Assembly (NCBI RefSeq): GCF_000381925.1
Contig: NZ_KB907307.1
Span: forward strand, 744,001 to 808,000
Source: Nocardia sp. BMG111209
GTDB taxonomy: Bacteria > Actinomycetota > Actinomycetes > Mycobacteriales > Mycobacteriaceae
Direction of reading: 5' to 3'
DNA: 64,000 nt
Shown here: positions 1-11,109 of the stretch, piece after piece
How positions within the stretch are numbered: position 1 is the stretch's first letter
Layout of the letters: the number at the start of each line of letters is the position of its first letter
Made by a program: the position numbers and the translations under genes
Notes under the pieces: model-generated
What the model saw: the letters and a program-made list of their open reading frames with translations, nothing else
What the model was told of the DNA's origin: nothing
The model's database searches: none

Positions 1-545
1 TGGTGCCGCAGGTGGCCGAGCGGCTCGGTCCGCCGGAGATCCTGATCAACGCCGCCGGCAACATCTTCAGCCACGAACGGGCCGAGGACGAACCGCTCGA
101 CGCGATCCGGCAGACCATGGATCTGAACCTGATCGCGCCGTTGCTGCTGGCGCAGAACGTATTTCCGCACATGGTGGCCGCCGGCCGGGGCTCGGTGGTG
201 AACGTGTCCTCGATCAGCGGGCGGGTCGGGGTGCCCGGCATCCCGCAGGCCTCCTATGCCGCAACCAAACTCGGCCTGTCCGGACTGACCGCGGAGCTGG
301 CCGTGCAATGGGCGCGGCACCACATCCGCGTGAACACGGTGGCCCCCGGCTTCTTCCGCAGCGAGATCACCGACAGTCTGTACGACGACGAACGATCCGC
401 GGCGTGGCTGCGCCGCAACACCCCGCTGCCGCTGGAGGCCGGGCCGGAGGATATCGCCGGCGCGGTGCTGTGGTTGTGCGGTGACGCCGCCCGCTACGTG
501 ACCGGCCAGACCATCGTCGTCGACGGTGGATGGACGGCCCGCTAG
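1..545 (+). CDS. Short-chain dehydrogenase/reductase, 5' end cut by window
   Basis: This is an NAD(P)-dependent oxidoreductase of the classical SDR family, missing its N-terminal Rossmann glycine motif because the gene begins before the window. Visible SDR marks are NAAG early on, the catalytic serine in VNVSSISG, the YAATK form of the YxxxK motif, and the usual C-terminal VDGGW. A GTG at 3 is in frame but is unlikely to be the true start, since about 70 N-terminal residues are missing. It lies 22 bp upstream of an acyl-CoA dehydrogenase gene on the same strand, so it probably oxidises a hydroxyacyl intermediate in the same pathway. The substrate is not predictable. Confidence 0.9.
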   Translation, partial: VPQVAERLGPPEILINAAGNIFSHERAEDEPLDAIRQTMDLNLIAPLLLAQNVFPHMVAAGRGSVVNVSSISGRVGVPGIPQASYAATKLGLSGLTAELAVQWARHHIRVNTVAPGFFRSEITDSLYDDERSAAWLRRNTPLPLEAGPEDIAGAVLWLCGDAARYVTGQTIVVDGGWTAR

Positions 546-567
546 CCGGGCGAGAAGGAGTATGACA

Positions 568-1716
568 GTGGACTTCCGAATGGGTCCGGCCGCGGCCGGA
601 CTACGGGACGAGTTGCGGCAGTTGGTTGCCGACGAGGTGCCGCAGGACTTCCTCGGCGCCTTCACCGACGACCCCGCGGATCTCGAGATCGCCCAGCGGT
701 TCTGCCGCACCCTCGCCGATCGGGGCCTGCTGTGCCTGGCCTGGCCCGAGGAGTTCGGCGGCGCCGGCGCCTCGGTCTGGGAGCAGACGGTGGTGCGCGA
801 GGAGATGTGGGCGCATCACGAGCCGCGCGGCGCGCAGTACATGGGTGTGAACTGGGTCGGGCCGACGATCATGCGGCACGGTTCCGAGGAGCAGCAGCGC
901 AAGCATCTGCCGCCGATCTCCCGTGGTGAGGTGATCTGGTGCCAGGGCTTCAGCGAGCCGGATGCCGGTTCGGATCTGGCGTCGCTGCGGACCTCGGCGC
1001 GTCGTGACGGTGACGGCTGGCTGGTGTCCGGGCAGAAGATCTGGACCTCCTACGCCTCGATGGCGCAGTGGTGTTTCCTGCTGACCCGCACCTCGCGCGG
1101 CGAGAAGAAGCAGCAGGGGCTCACCATCTTCCTGGTGCCGATGTCCGCGCCGGGCATCGAAGTACGGCCCATCCGAAGCATTCTCGGCCCGCATCACCTC
1201 AACGAGGTGTTCTTCGACGACGTTCGGGTCACCGCGGCCGATGTGCTCGGGACCGTCGACGACGGCTGGCGCGTGGTGCAGGAGGTGCTCGCGTTCGAGC
1301 GCGTCGGGATCGCCCGGTACGCGCGCTGCGAGCGACTGCTGCTCGCCGCGCCGCAGGTGCTCGGTGCGCAATGGGCCCAACTGCCCGAACAACTGCGCGG
1401 CGCGTGGGCCCGGATGCTGGTGCACTGCCGCCGGGCCCGGCTGCTGGCCTACCGCGTGCTGGCGGTCCAGAGCACCGGCCGGGTGCGGCCCGGTGATGCC
1501 GCCGCCTACCGGATCGCGGTCACCAAACTCGACCAGGACAGCGCCGCGGTGCTGACCGAGATCGCCACCTGTGCGGTGGCCGACGACGACGGGACCCGGC
1601 GGTTCCGCCGGGCCGTCGAAGACCACTGGCGCTACACCAACGCCTCCACCGTTGCCTCGGGAAGTATTGAAATGCAACGTATCCTGCTGGCCCGCTCCCT
1701 GATGGCGGCGTCGTGA
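568..1716 (+). CDS. Acyl-CoA dehydrogenase, long (catalytic-type) subunit
   Basis: An FAD-dependent acyl-CoA dehydrogenase of about 382 residues that desaturates an acyl-CoA. The family marks are the mid-protein segment WCQGFSEPDAGSDLASLRT, WTSYA, and the C-terminal ASGSIEMQR. A glutamate in the FERVG helix sits where the family's catalytic base lies, but the RxQFG motif that contacts FAD across the subunit interface is absent. That combination is typical of one partner of a heteromeric enzyme, with the next gene as the other partner. The GTG at 568 has AAGGAG at 555-560 at good spacing; the ATG at 562 is only one base from it. The end overlaps the next start by 4 bp. Confidence 0.93.
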   Translation: MDFRMGPAAAGLRDELRQLVADEVPQDFLGAFTDDPADLEIAQRFCRTLADRGLLCLAWPEEFGGAGASVWEQTVVREEMWAHHEPRGAQYMGVNWVGPTIMRHGSEEQQRKHLPPISRGEVIWCQGFSEPDAGSDLASLRTSARRDGDGWLVSGQKIWTSYASMAQWCFLLTRTSRGEKKQQGLTIFLVPMSAPGIEVRPIRSILGPHHLNEVFFDDVRVTAADVLGTVDDGWRVVQEVLAFERVGIARYARCERLLLAAPQVLGAQWAQLPEQLRGAWARMLVHCRRARLLAYRVLAVQSTGRVRPGDAAAYRIAVTKLDQDSAAVLTEIATCAVADDDGTRRFRRAVEDHWRYTNASTVASGSIEMQRILLARSLMAAS

Positions 1717-2654
1717 ACATCGAACTCGCCGACGAGGCACTGGAATACGGCACCCAGGTCCGCCGCGCCCTGGAGGCGGCCGGCGGCGACGAACTGGTCC
1801 GCAAGGCCGAAGCCCAACCGGCGGAACGCGAGACGATCGCCCGGGTGCTCGGCGAACTCGGCGCCTGGGAACTCACCCCCCGCGCGGACGCGGTCGAACT
1901 GGAGGCCGCCGCGGCGCTGTGCCGCAGCACCGGCTACTGGGCGGCCCCCTACCCGGTGGCCGAAAGGCTTTCCCGCCCGGCCGATCTCGACGTCGACGGG
2001 CTCGTGGTGATCGGCGACATCAATCCGATGGCCGCGATCGCCGGACTGGACCTGCGCTGGGCCGCGGTCGATCTCGACGGGCGCCGCAGCCGCGTGACCG
2101 CGGTGCAACCCGATGTGCCGCCGCGCAATTCGGCCTTCGTCTCCCCGCTGCGGGCCACCCCGCTGGACACCGGCGGCGCCGGTGACATCGCCCTGGGTCT
2201 GGTACTGCCGTGCTGGACGCTGCTCGGCATGCTCGACCGCGCCATCGATCTCGCCCGCGACCATGTCGCGGTGCGGCAGCAGTTCGGACAGGCCCTGGCG
2301 CAGTTCCAGTCGGTGCAGTTCCAGCTGACCGACGCCGAGGTCGAGCGCGCCGGCGTGGAAATGCTTGCCCGCTACGCCCTCTGGAGCATCCAGGAGGGCA
2401 ACGACCAGGCCGTCGACGACGCGCTGGCGCTGCGACTCGCGGCGATCGAGGCCGCCGATGTGGTGCTGCGGGTGTCACATCAGTTGCACGGAGCCCTCGG
2501 CTTCTGCGACGAGGCGACGCTGTCGTGGTTGTCGCGCTACAGCTGGCCGGTGCGCCGGCTCCCGTTGGGCCGCTCCGCCACCTCGGATCTGCTCACCCGC
2601 CGGCTCGCCGGGCACGGCCTGCCCGGACTGTTCTCCGATCCCAGGGGGGTGTGA
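1713..2654 (+). CDS. Acyl-CoA dehydrogenase, short (FAD-contact) subunit
   Basis: A short acyl-CoA dehydrogenase-family protein of 313 residues; single-gene homologues are usually about 380. The C-terminal helical domain is intact and keeps VRQQFGQALAQFQSVQFQL, the RxQFG element that binds the FAD of the partner subunit, and LHGALGFCDEATLSW. No glutamate is seen at the usual catalytic position (LLGMLDRAIDLA). The GTG start overlaps the upstream dehydrogenase stop (GTGA), so the two are probably translationally coupled. By analogy with actinobacterial steroid-degradation enzymes, this and the preceding protein may form an alpha2beta2 complex. The pairing is inferred from the complementary motifs. 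Confidence 0.88.
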   Translation: MNIELADEALEYGTQVRRALEAAGGDELVRKAEAQPAERETIARVLGELGAWELTPRADAVELEAAAALCRSTGYWAAPYPVAERLSRPADLDVDGLVVIGDINPMAAIAGLDLRWAAVDLDGRRSRVTAVQPDVPPRNSAFVSPLRATPLDTGGAGDIALGLVLPCWTLLGMLDRAIDLARDHVAVRQQFGQALAQFQSVQFQLTDAEVERAGVEMLARYALWSIQEGNDQAVDDALALRLAAIEAADVVLRVSHQLHGALGFCDEATLSWLSRYSWPVRRLPLGRSATSDLLTRRLAGHGLPGLFSDPRGV

Positions 2655-2658
2655 TCGC

Positions 2659-3441
2659 GTGAAGTATGACCTTCCCGATGAGTTGATCGTGGAGTGTGAG
2701 GGTGCGGTGCGGACGGTGGTTTTGAATCGTCCGGGTGAGTTGAATGCGGTGAACGAGCGGCTGCATTGGGGTTTGGCGAATGTGTGGCGGCAGTTGGCGA
2801 TGGATGCCGAGGCGAAGGTGGTGATCGTCACCGGCGCGGGTCGGGCGTTCTCCGCTGGTGGTGATCTGGATTGGATCACGTCGTTTCTGGAGGATCCGAT
2901 CGCGCGGGATGAGAGTGTGCGTGAGGGTGCGCAGATTGTGGAGGAGATGTTGCGGTTCCCGTTGCCGGTGATCGCGGCGGTCAATGGTGCGGCGGTGGGG
3001 TTGGGGTGCAGTGTGGCGGTGTTGAGTGATGTGGTGTTGATGTCGGAGCGGGGGTCGTTGGCGGATCCGCATGTGGCGGTGGGTTTGGTGGCTGGTGATG
3101 GTGGTGCGGCGTTGTGGCCGTTGCTGACGCCGATCATGCGGTCGCGGGAGTTCCTGTTCACCGGTGATCGGATCGATGCGGTGACGGCGGTGCAGCTGGG
3201 GCTGGCGTCGCGGGTGGTTCCTGCGGACGAGTTGCTGGGGGAGGCGCGGGTGTTGGCTGGTCGGTTGGCGGGGCAGCCGGTGGAGGCGTTGCGGGGGACG
3301 AAGCGGGTGGTGAACATGTATTTGTCGCAGGCGTTGGCGGGTCCGTTGCAGGCGGGGTTCGCGGCGGAGGTGGTGTCGATGCAGTCTGCCGAGCATCGGG
3401 AACGACTGCTGGCGTTGCGGCAGCGGACGAGTAGCCGATGA
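2659..3441 (+). CDS. Enoyl-CoA hydratase/isomerase (crotonase) family
   Basis: A crotonase-fold protein of 260 residues acting on a CoA ester. The oxyanion-hole segments are visible as AFSAGGDLDWI and NGAAVGLGCS. The two glutamates of canonical enoyl-CoA hydratases are not where expected: the first site reads VGLGCSVAV and the second VGLVAGDGG. Hydration is therefore not assured, and isomerase, hydrolase or C-C cleavage activity is possible. The GTG at 2659 follows a G-rich stretch, 2643-2650; an in-frame upstream extension only reads through the preceding gene. From here to about 4640 the codons end in G or T and leucine is mostly TTG, unlike the C-rich wobble of flanking genes. Confidence 0.88.
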   Translation: MKYDLPDELIVECEGAVRTVVLNRPGELNAVNERLHWGLANVWRQLAMDAEAKVVIVTGAGRAFSAGGDLDWITSFLEDPIARDESVREGAQIVEEMLRFPLPVIAAVNGAAVGLGCSVAVLSDVVLMSERGSLADPHVAVGLVAGDGGAALWPLLTPIMRSREFLFTGDRIDAVTAVQLGLASRVVPADELLGEARVLAGRLAGQPVEALRGTKRVVNMYLSQALAGPLQAGFAAEVVSMQSAEHRERLLALRQRTSSR

Positions 3442-3495
3442 GGGCCGGGCAGCGGGCCGTGGCGGTGGAGGTCGTCGGCCGGGGGAGGTGCCGCG

Positions 3496-4686
3496 ATGAG
3501 TAGCCCGGTGACCGGGGATTTCCGTGCGGGGGTGCGGGATTGGTGCCGGTCGAATGTACCGTCGGAATGGCGGTCGGCGCAGACCGGTGTCCCCGACACG
3601 GAATTCGTGGCGTTCCAACAGGACTGGTTCCGCACCCTGCGGTCCGGTGGGTTCGCGGTCCCGCACTGGCCGAAGGAGTTCGGTGGCGGTATGAGCGTCC
3701 CGGAACAGGTCGTGCTGTATCAGGAACTCGCCGCGGCCGACGCGCCGCGGTTGGTGCTGGCGTTCGTGGCGATTCATCATGCGGCGTCGACGTTGCTGGC
3801 GGCGGGGACGGAAGCGCAACGGCGGCGGCATCTTCCGGCGATCCTCGATGGTGAGATCTGGTGTCAGGGTTTCTCGGAGCCGGGTGCGGGGTCGGATTTG
3901 GCGTCGCTGCGGACCAGTGCGCGCCGTGAGGGTGACGAGTTCGTGGTGTCGGGGCAGAAGTTGTGGGCCAGTGGTGCGCAGCATGCGGATTGGTGTCTGT
4001 TGCTGGCGCGGACGGATCCAAATGTGCCGAAGCGGAAGGGGATCTCGTATTTCTTGATGGATATGCGGTCTCCGGGGATTGATGTGCGGCCGATCAAGCA
4101 GGCGACGGGGGAGTCGCATTTCTGTGAGTTGTTTCTCGATGAGGTGCGGATTCCGGTGTCGCAGTTGATCGGTGCGGAGAACACGGGGTGGCAGGTGGCG
4201 CAGTCCACGTTGGGTGCCGAGCGTGGTTTGACCATGCTGGAGTTGGCCGAACGGCTCGGTAATGCCGGGTTCCGGTGGCTGGTCGAGGAATGTGGCCGGC
4301 CGCGACGTGATGGTGGTCGTCCGATCGATGATGCGGTGGTGGCCGATCGGCTCGCGGTGTTCGAGACGGAGATCGCGGGTCTGCGGTTGTTGTGCCGGGA
4401 TGTGGTGGAGCGGCACGAGGCGGGGACCGCGGGTGCGGCGGATGCGTCGGTGGTGAAGTTGTTCTACAGCGAGTTGTTGCAGCGGCTGACCGGTTTCGGT
4501 GCGGAGATCGGTGGGCTGGCCGCGCAGTCGGTGGTGGGTAAACCGTCCTCGGGCGGGTGGGAGTCCGGTGCGTGGGTGCTGGATTTCGTGGGGTCGTGGG
4601 AGTGGACCATTCCCGGTGGGAGCAGCGAGATCCAGCGGACCATCATCGGCGAACGCGGACTCGGCCTCCCCAGAGAACCGAGCTGA
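3496..4686 (+). CDS. Acyl-CoA dehydrogenase, long (catalytic-type) subunit
   Basis: A 396-residue acyl-CoA dehydrogenase with the segments WCQGFSEPGAGSDLASLRT, GQKLWASGAQHADWC and the C-terminal GGSSEIQRTIIGERGLGLPR. It keeps a glutamate in LGAERGLTMLE near the catalytic-base position and lacks RxQFG, so it looks like the catalytic half of a second heteromeric pair completed by the gene at 4803. The ATG lies 4 bp after GGGGGAGG-like purine sequence (about 3480-3488). It shares the G/T-ending codon usage of the crotonase upstream, which suggests the two genes share an origin different from their neighbours. Confidence 0.93.
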   Translation: MSSPVTGDFRAGVRDWCRSNVPSEWRSAQTGVPDTEFVAFQQDWFRTLRSGGFAVPHWPKEFGGGMSVPEQVVLYQELAAADAPRLVLAFVAIHHAASTLLAAGTEAQRRRHLPAILDGEIWCQGFSEPGAGSDLASLRTSARREGDEFVVSGQKLWASGAQHADWCLLLARTDPNVPKRKGISYFLMDMRSPGIDVRPIKQATGESHFCELFLDEVRIPVSQLIGAENTGWQVAQSTLGAERGLTMLELAERLGNAGFRWLVEECGRPRRDGGRPIDDAVVADRLAVFETEIAGLRLLCRDVVERHEAGTAGAADASVVKLFYSELLQRLTGFGAEIGGLAAQSVVGKPSSGGWESGAWVLDFVGSWEWTIPGGSSEIQRTIIGERGLGLPREPS

Positions 4687-4802
4687 TCGGGCCGCACCCG
4701 GCCGGGCTCGGAGCCGAGCGCCGTACACCGGCCGGTTCGATCCGGACGGCAGGCATACCGGCCCACCGGGCACGTGCGGCACAGCGAAACGAGACGGAAC
4801 AG

Positions 4803-5861
4803 ATGAGCAGCGAAACAGCAACGGCGGCAGACGATCTCGCGGCGATCCGGGACGAGCTGCGCACGGTCGCCCGCGCGGTCCTGGCGAAAGCCGATGCGCG
4901 CGGGCTGGATCGGCAGGCATCGGCGCGGCACGGCTGGTCCGGGCTGGAGATCCCCGAGGACCTCGGCGGCGCGGGCGTCACCTTCGCCGAAACCGCGGTC
5001 GTGCTGGAGGAATTGGGTCGCGCCGCGGCCGCGAGCGAATATCTCGGCACCGCGCTCGGCACCGCCGCGCTCACCGCCGCCACCGGCGCGCACCGCGACG
5101 AACTGCTCGCGGCGGTCGCGGCCGGTGACACCTCGGTGACGGTGGCGCTACCCGGCGAGGACGCCGAATTCACCGCCGCTTACCGGCTCCGGCGCGACGG
5201 CGAGCGCTGGATCCTCACCGGCCGTGCGGAATTCGTGCCCGACGCGCTCACCGCCGACCGGGTACTGCTGATCGCCGCCGATCCGGCGGGCACACCGGTG
5301 CTCGTCCACCTGCCCGGCGCCACGCTCGCGCGCACCGCGGTACCGGTCGTCGACGAGTCGCGGTCGTTCGGCACGATCGTCGCCGACGACCTCAACGTCA
5401 CCGACGACGCGCTGCTGCGATTCCCGGGCGATCCGCACGCCGCGGCGCGGTCCGTCCACGACCGCGCCGCCCTCGCCGTCGCCTGCGACAGCCTCGGCAT
5501 CGCCGAGGCCATGCTCGCCGCGACCGTCGACTACGCGAAGGTACGCGAGCAGTTCGGCCGTCCGATCGGATCCTTCCAGGCCGTCAAGCACGCCTGCGCC
5601 GACATGTTCGTGCACACGGCCGTCGCGCGCCGCCTCGTCGGCGCCGCGATCGCCGGGGACGGCGCCGCGATCGCCATGGCCGCCGCCTACACCTGCGCCG
5701 CCGCCGTCGAGGTGGCCGGCGCCGCCATGCAGTTGCACGGCGGCATCGGCTACACGTGGGAGAGCGGAATCCACCGATATCTCAAGCGGGCCACGCTCGA
5801 TCGCGTGCTGTTCGGCACTCCCGCCGCGCACCGTCGGCGGCTGGCCGCGCGATACCGCTGA
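4803..5861 (+). CDS. Acyl-CoA dehydrogenase, short (FAD-contact) subunit
   Basis: A 352-residue acyl-CoA dehydrogenase-family protein. The C-terminal half contains VREQFGRPIGSFQAVKHACADM, the FAD-contacting element missing from the preceding dehydrogenase, and MQLHGGIGYTWE followed by HRYLKRA. The usual catalytic glutamate is replaced in the corresponding helix (AVACDSLGIAEAM). It is therefore the likely partner of the 3496-4686 product. The ATG at 4803 was chosen because conserved sequence begins soon after it and earlier in-frame codons overlap the upstream gene; the ribosome site is weak (CGGAACAG). Codon usage returns to the C-ending style of the rest of the window. Confidence 0.9.
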   Translation: MSSETATAADDLAAIRDELRTVARAVLAKADARGLDRQASARHGWSGLEIPEDLGGAGVTFAETAVVLEELGRAAAASEYLGTALGTAALTAATGAHRDELLAAVAAGDTSVTVALPGEDAEFTAAYRLRRDGERWILTGRAEFVPDALTADRVLLIAADPAGTPVLVHLPGATLARTAVPVVDESRSFGTIVADDLNVTDDALLRFPGDPHAAARSVHDRAALAVACDSLGIAEAMLAATVDYAKVREQFGRPIGSFQAVKHACADMFVHTAVARRLVGAAIAGDGAAIAMAAAYTCAAAVEVAGAAMQLHGGIGYTWESGIHRYLKRATLDRVLFGTPAAHRRRLAARYR

Positions 5862-5896
5862 TCCGCGCTGGTGCGGGACCGGACCCTCCTTTAGTA

Positions 5897-5912
5897 TGTG
5901 AGTATTCGCTTA
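5897..5912 (+). promoter_or_regulatory. Operator-like dyad, site A
   Basis: TGTGAGTATTCGCTTA matches the window consensus AGTRAGTAYNYRCTYA at 15 of 16 positions. It lies 28 bp before the amidohydrolase start, just after TAGTAT (5892-5897), a possible -10 element, so a bound repressor would block the promoter. The binding protein is inferred to be the TetR regulator encoded at 22805-23482. Confidence 0.6.
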
Positions 5913-5940
5913 TCTAAGACGAGGTAGTTGGGAGATCCAG

Positions 5941-7146
5941 ATGTCGTTCAGCTGGTTCATTTCGGTCGACGACCACTTGATCGAGCCGGCCAGGCTGTGG
6001 CAGGAACGGTTGCCGCAGCGGTGGCGGGACACCGGTCCCCGCATCGTGCGCGAGGGCAAGTCGGAGTTCTGGGTCTACGAGGACCGGCAGATCGTCACCA
6101 CCGGGCTGAACGCCGTCGCGGGCAAGTCGCGCGAGGAGTTCTCGCCCGAGCCGATCACCTACGAGGACATGCGGCCGGGTTGCTACGAGCCCGCCGATCG
6201 CGTGGCCGACATGAATCAGGGCCACGTCCTGTCGTCCATGTTGTTCCCGTCCTTCCCGCGCTACTGCGGCCAGGTCTTCCACGAGGCCAAGGACAAGGAA
6301 CTCGGCCTGCTGTGCGTGCAGGCGTGGAACGACTTCATCCTGGAGGAGTTCGCCCAGGCGTACCCGGGCCGCTTCATCCCGATGATGATCATCCCGCTGT
6401 GGGATCCGAAGGCCGCCGCCGCCGAGGTCGAGCGCACCGCGGCGCTGGGCGGCAAGTCGATCGCCTTCTCGGAGAACCCGACCAAGCTGGGCCTGCCGTC
6501 GATCCACAACGGCCACTGGGATCCGCTGTTCCAGGCCTGCAACGACACCGGCTACGTGGTGTCGATGCACGTCGGTTCCTCCTCGAACCTGATCCGTACC
6601 TCCGAGGACATGCCGACGCTGGCCTTCATGGCGTACTCCGCGGCCGCGAATCAGGCCGGGACACTGCTGGATTGGCTGTTCAGCGGTAACTTCGTGAAGT
6701 TCCCGGACCTGAAGATCGCGCTGTCCGAGGGCTCGATCGGCTGGATCCCCTACTTCCTGGAGCGGGCCGAGCAGGTCGTCGACAAGCAGCGGTTCTGGGC
6801 CTCGCGGTTCGACATCGATATGAACGCCAGCCACGAGCGCGGCGAGCAGAAGGGTTCGGCGAGTTTCGATCTCGACACCGACATCCGCCGGTTGTTCAAG
6901 GATCACGTGTTCGGCACCTTCATCGAGGATCAGGCCGGCATCCGGCTGCTGGACATCATCGGCGAGGACAACGTGATGCTCGAATGCGATTACCCGCATT
7001 CGGATTCCACCTGGCCGGACACCATCCAGCTGGCCACCAAGTGGCTGGACCACCTGCCCGCCGACGTGCAGCACAAGATCGCCGTCGGCAACGCCTCGCG
7101 CGTCTACAACTTCACTCCGGCGGACGCCTCGACCATCACCGCCTGA
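5941..7146 (+). CDS. Metal-dependent amidohydrolase (amidohydrolase-2 family)
   Basis: A 401-residue TIM-barrel hydrolase or decarboxylase of the amidohydrolase-2 group. The N-terminal ISVDDHLIEP contains the DxH metal-binding start of the family. Later marks are SMHVGSSS around residue 205, and MLECDYPHSDSTWPD near residue 345, with the conserved aspartate and histidine. Such enzymes hydrolyse or decarboxylate cyclic or aromatic acids; the substrate here is unknown. The ATG follows GGGAGATCCAG at good spacing. It stands alone between the acyl-CoA dehydrogenase block and the PTS locus, but its promoter carries operator site A, tying it to the catabolic genes further along. Confidence 0.9.
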   Translation: MSFSWFISVDDHLIEPARLWQERLPQRWRDTGPRIVREGKSEFWVYEDRQIVTTGLNAVAGKSREEFSPEPITYEDMRPGCYEPADRVADMNQGHVLSSMLFPSFPRYCGQVFHEAKDKELGLLCVQAWNDFILEEFAQAYPGRFIPMMIIPLWDPKAAAAEVERTAALGGKSIAFSENPTKLGLPSIHNGHWDPLFQACNDTGYVVSMHVGSSSNLIRTSEDMPTLAFMAYSAAANQAGTLLDWLFSGNFVKFPDLKIALSEGSIGWIPYFLERAEQVVDKQRFWASRFDIDMNASHERGEQKGSASFDLDTDIRRLFKDHVFGTFIEDQAGIRLLDIIGEDNVMLECDYPHSDSTWPDTIQLATKWLDHLPADVQHKIAVGNASRVYNFTPADASTITA

Positions 7147-7162
7147 GCACGGCGCCGGCGGG

Positions 7163-7612
7163 TCAGGCGGTGAACAGCACCGCCCCCGCCGCGATCGGCC
7201 CGGCGGCGGCGTCCCGGGCCGAGCCCGGCGCGGAGTCCATCACCACGACGGGGACGGCGGCGCTGTGGCCCTCGCGCCGAACGGCATTGGGGGAGAAGGT
7301 GATCAGCGGATCACCGGCGGCCACCCGGGTGCCCTCGGCGGCGTGCACGGTGAACAGTTCCGGTTTGCCGACGGTGTCGATGCCGACGTGCACCAGCACC
7401 CCGACCCCGGAGTCGGCGAGGATCACCGCCGCGTGCGGATGCAGTTTCACCAGGGTGCCCGCGACCGGCGCGGTGACGGTGGTGGGATCGTCGGTGTCGG
7501 CGGGCTCGATCGCGGCCCCGGCGCCGACCATCTCCGCGGCGAACACCGGATCGGGCACCTCGGTCAGCGGGAGGGCGCGGCCGGGCAGCGGCGCCAGGAC
7601 CTCGGTGGTCAC
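7163..7612 (-). CDS. crr: PTS glucose-family EIIA component
   Basis: A soluble EIIA(Glc)-type phosphocarrier of 149 residues that passes phosphate from HPr to EIIB. The fold's signature VLVHVGIDTVGKPEL holds the phosphorylated histidine (about residue 75), and a second active-site histidine is in HPHAAVI (about residue 60). Its ATG overlaps the stop of the EIIB gene by 4 bp, so the two are co-translated in the order EIIB, EIIA. Both diverge from the EIIC gene at 7950. In many bacteria these domains are fused in one protein; here they are separate, as in streptomycete N-acetylglucosamine systems. Confidence 0.93.
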   Translation of the reverse strand: MTTEVLAPLPGRALPLTEVPDPVFAAEMVGAGAAIEPADTDDPTTVTAPVAGTLVKLHPHAAVILADSGVGVLVHVGIDTVGKPELFTVHAAEGTRVAAGDPLITFSPNAVRREGHSAAVPVVVMDSAPGSARDAAAGPIAAGAVLFTA

Positions 7613-7839
7613 AGCAGATCGTTGATGTCTTCGGCGAGGGCGTCGGCGGTCGGGCCGACCACCACCTGCACCGCGTTCCCGGCCACCACCACGCCGTGCG
7701 CCCCGGCGGATTTCAGGGCGGGCTGATTCACCTGCCGCGGGTCCTTGACCTCCACTCGCAGGCGGGTGATACAGCCCTCGACCTCCACGATGTTGCCGGT
7801 GCCGCCGAGGCCGGCGAGGATCTGGTCGACCTTGGACAT
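7609..7839 (-). CDS. PTS EIIB component, glucose/N-acetylglucosamine type
   Basis: A 76-residue EIIB domain protein that takes phosphate from EIIA and phosphorylates the sugar carried by EIIC. The phosphorylated cysteine is in VEVEGCITRLRVEV (residue 23), the standard EIIB(Glc) site. The ATG at 7839 is preceded by GGAGGAA at ideal spacing; an in-frame start farther upstream at 7884 would add 15 unconserved residues. The gene is divergent from EIIC across a 110-bp region holding a dre-like site and a second dyad, so both transcripts are probably controlled together. Confidence 0.93.
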   Translation of the reverse strand: MSKVDQILAGLGGTGNIVEVEGCITRLRVEVKDPRQVNQPALKSAGAHGVVVAGNAVQVVVGPTADALAEDINDLL

Positions 7840-7869
7840 GGTTCCTCCATGCGTGTCGAGGGGGACGGG

Positions 7870-7884
7870 ACTGGTCAGCGCCAC
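7870..7884 (+). promoter_or_regulatory. dre-like GntR-family (DasR type) operator
   Basis: ACTGGTCAGCGCCAC shares both outer arms with the DasR consensus known from Streptomyces (ACTGGTCTAGACCACT): the first seven bases and the CCAC of the right arm. The four central bases differ. DasR senses glucosamine-6-phosphate and represses N-acetylglucosamine PTS genes. Position between divergent EIIB and EIIC genes fits that role; no DasR gene is present in the window. Confidence 0.55.
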
Positions 7885-7917
7885 GGGTATGCAGTTAATA
7901 TCCAGCTACCATACCCG
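7884..7917. promoter_or_regulatory. Perfect 8-bp inverted repeat in the nag promoter region
   Basis: CGGGTATG at 7884-7891 and CATACCCG at 7910-7917 form a perfect inverted repeat around an 18-bp AT-rich spacer containing TTAATAT. The 28-bp centre-to-centre layout and promoter position, just before EIIC, suggest a regulator site or overlapping divergent promoters. No known family consensus was recognised. Confidence 0.45.
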
Positions 7918-7949
7918 CTCGGCGACCCCAGGCACCCGCGAGGACCTTC

Positions 7950-9169
<1,220 letters not shown>

Positions 9170-9173
<4 letters not shown>

Positions 9174-9422
9174 TCACCCGCACCGCCGTGGTCGCGGCCA
9201 AGACCGGCCTGCACGCCCGTCCCGCCGCGCTGTTCGCCAAGGCCGCCGCCGAATCGCCGGTGCCGGTGCGGATTTCGGTCGGCGACAAGACGCCGGTGGC
9301 GGCCGGCAGTCTGCTGCAACTGATGACCCTCGGCGTCGAATGCGGCGATACGGTGACGCTGCACGCCGAGGACGGCGCCGACGAGGTGCTGGAGCGGCTG
9401 GCCGGAGTGCTGGAGACCGATC

Positions 9423-9433
<11 letters not shown>
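9170..9433 (+). CDS. ptsH: Phosphocarrier protein HPr
   Basis: An 87-residue HPr that relays phosphate from enzyme I to EIIA. The active-site histidine is residue 15 in KTGLHARPAALFAKAA, the exact family position. The regulatory-serine region reads AAGSLLQLMTLGV. The ATG overlaps the EIIC stop (ATGA). The start at 9170 gives the family's standard length. HPr is usually global, so its place inside a sugar-specific operon suggests this may be the cell's main PTS locus. Confidence 0.95.
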
Positions 9434-11078
<1,645 letters not shown>

Positions 11079-11109
11079 GCGCCGCCGAACTCCGGACGCC
11101 CGGTACCGG

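Noticed and set aside
2593..4920. 775-codon minus-strand frame over the crotonase and dehydrogenase
   Set aside because: Composition is Arg/Pro/His-rich and driven by the G/T wobble codons of the plus-strand genes.
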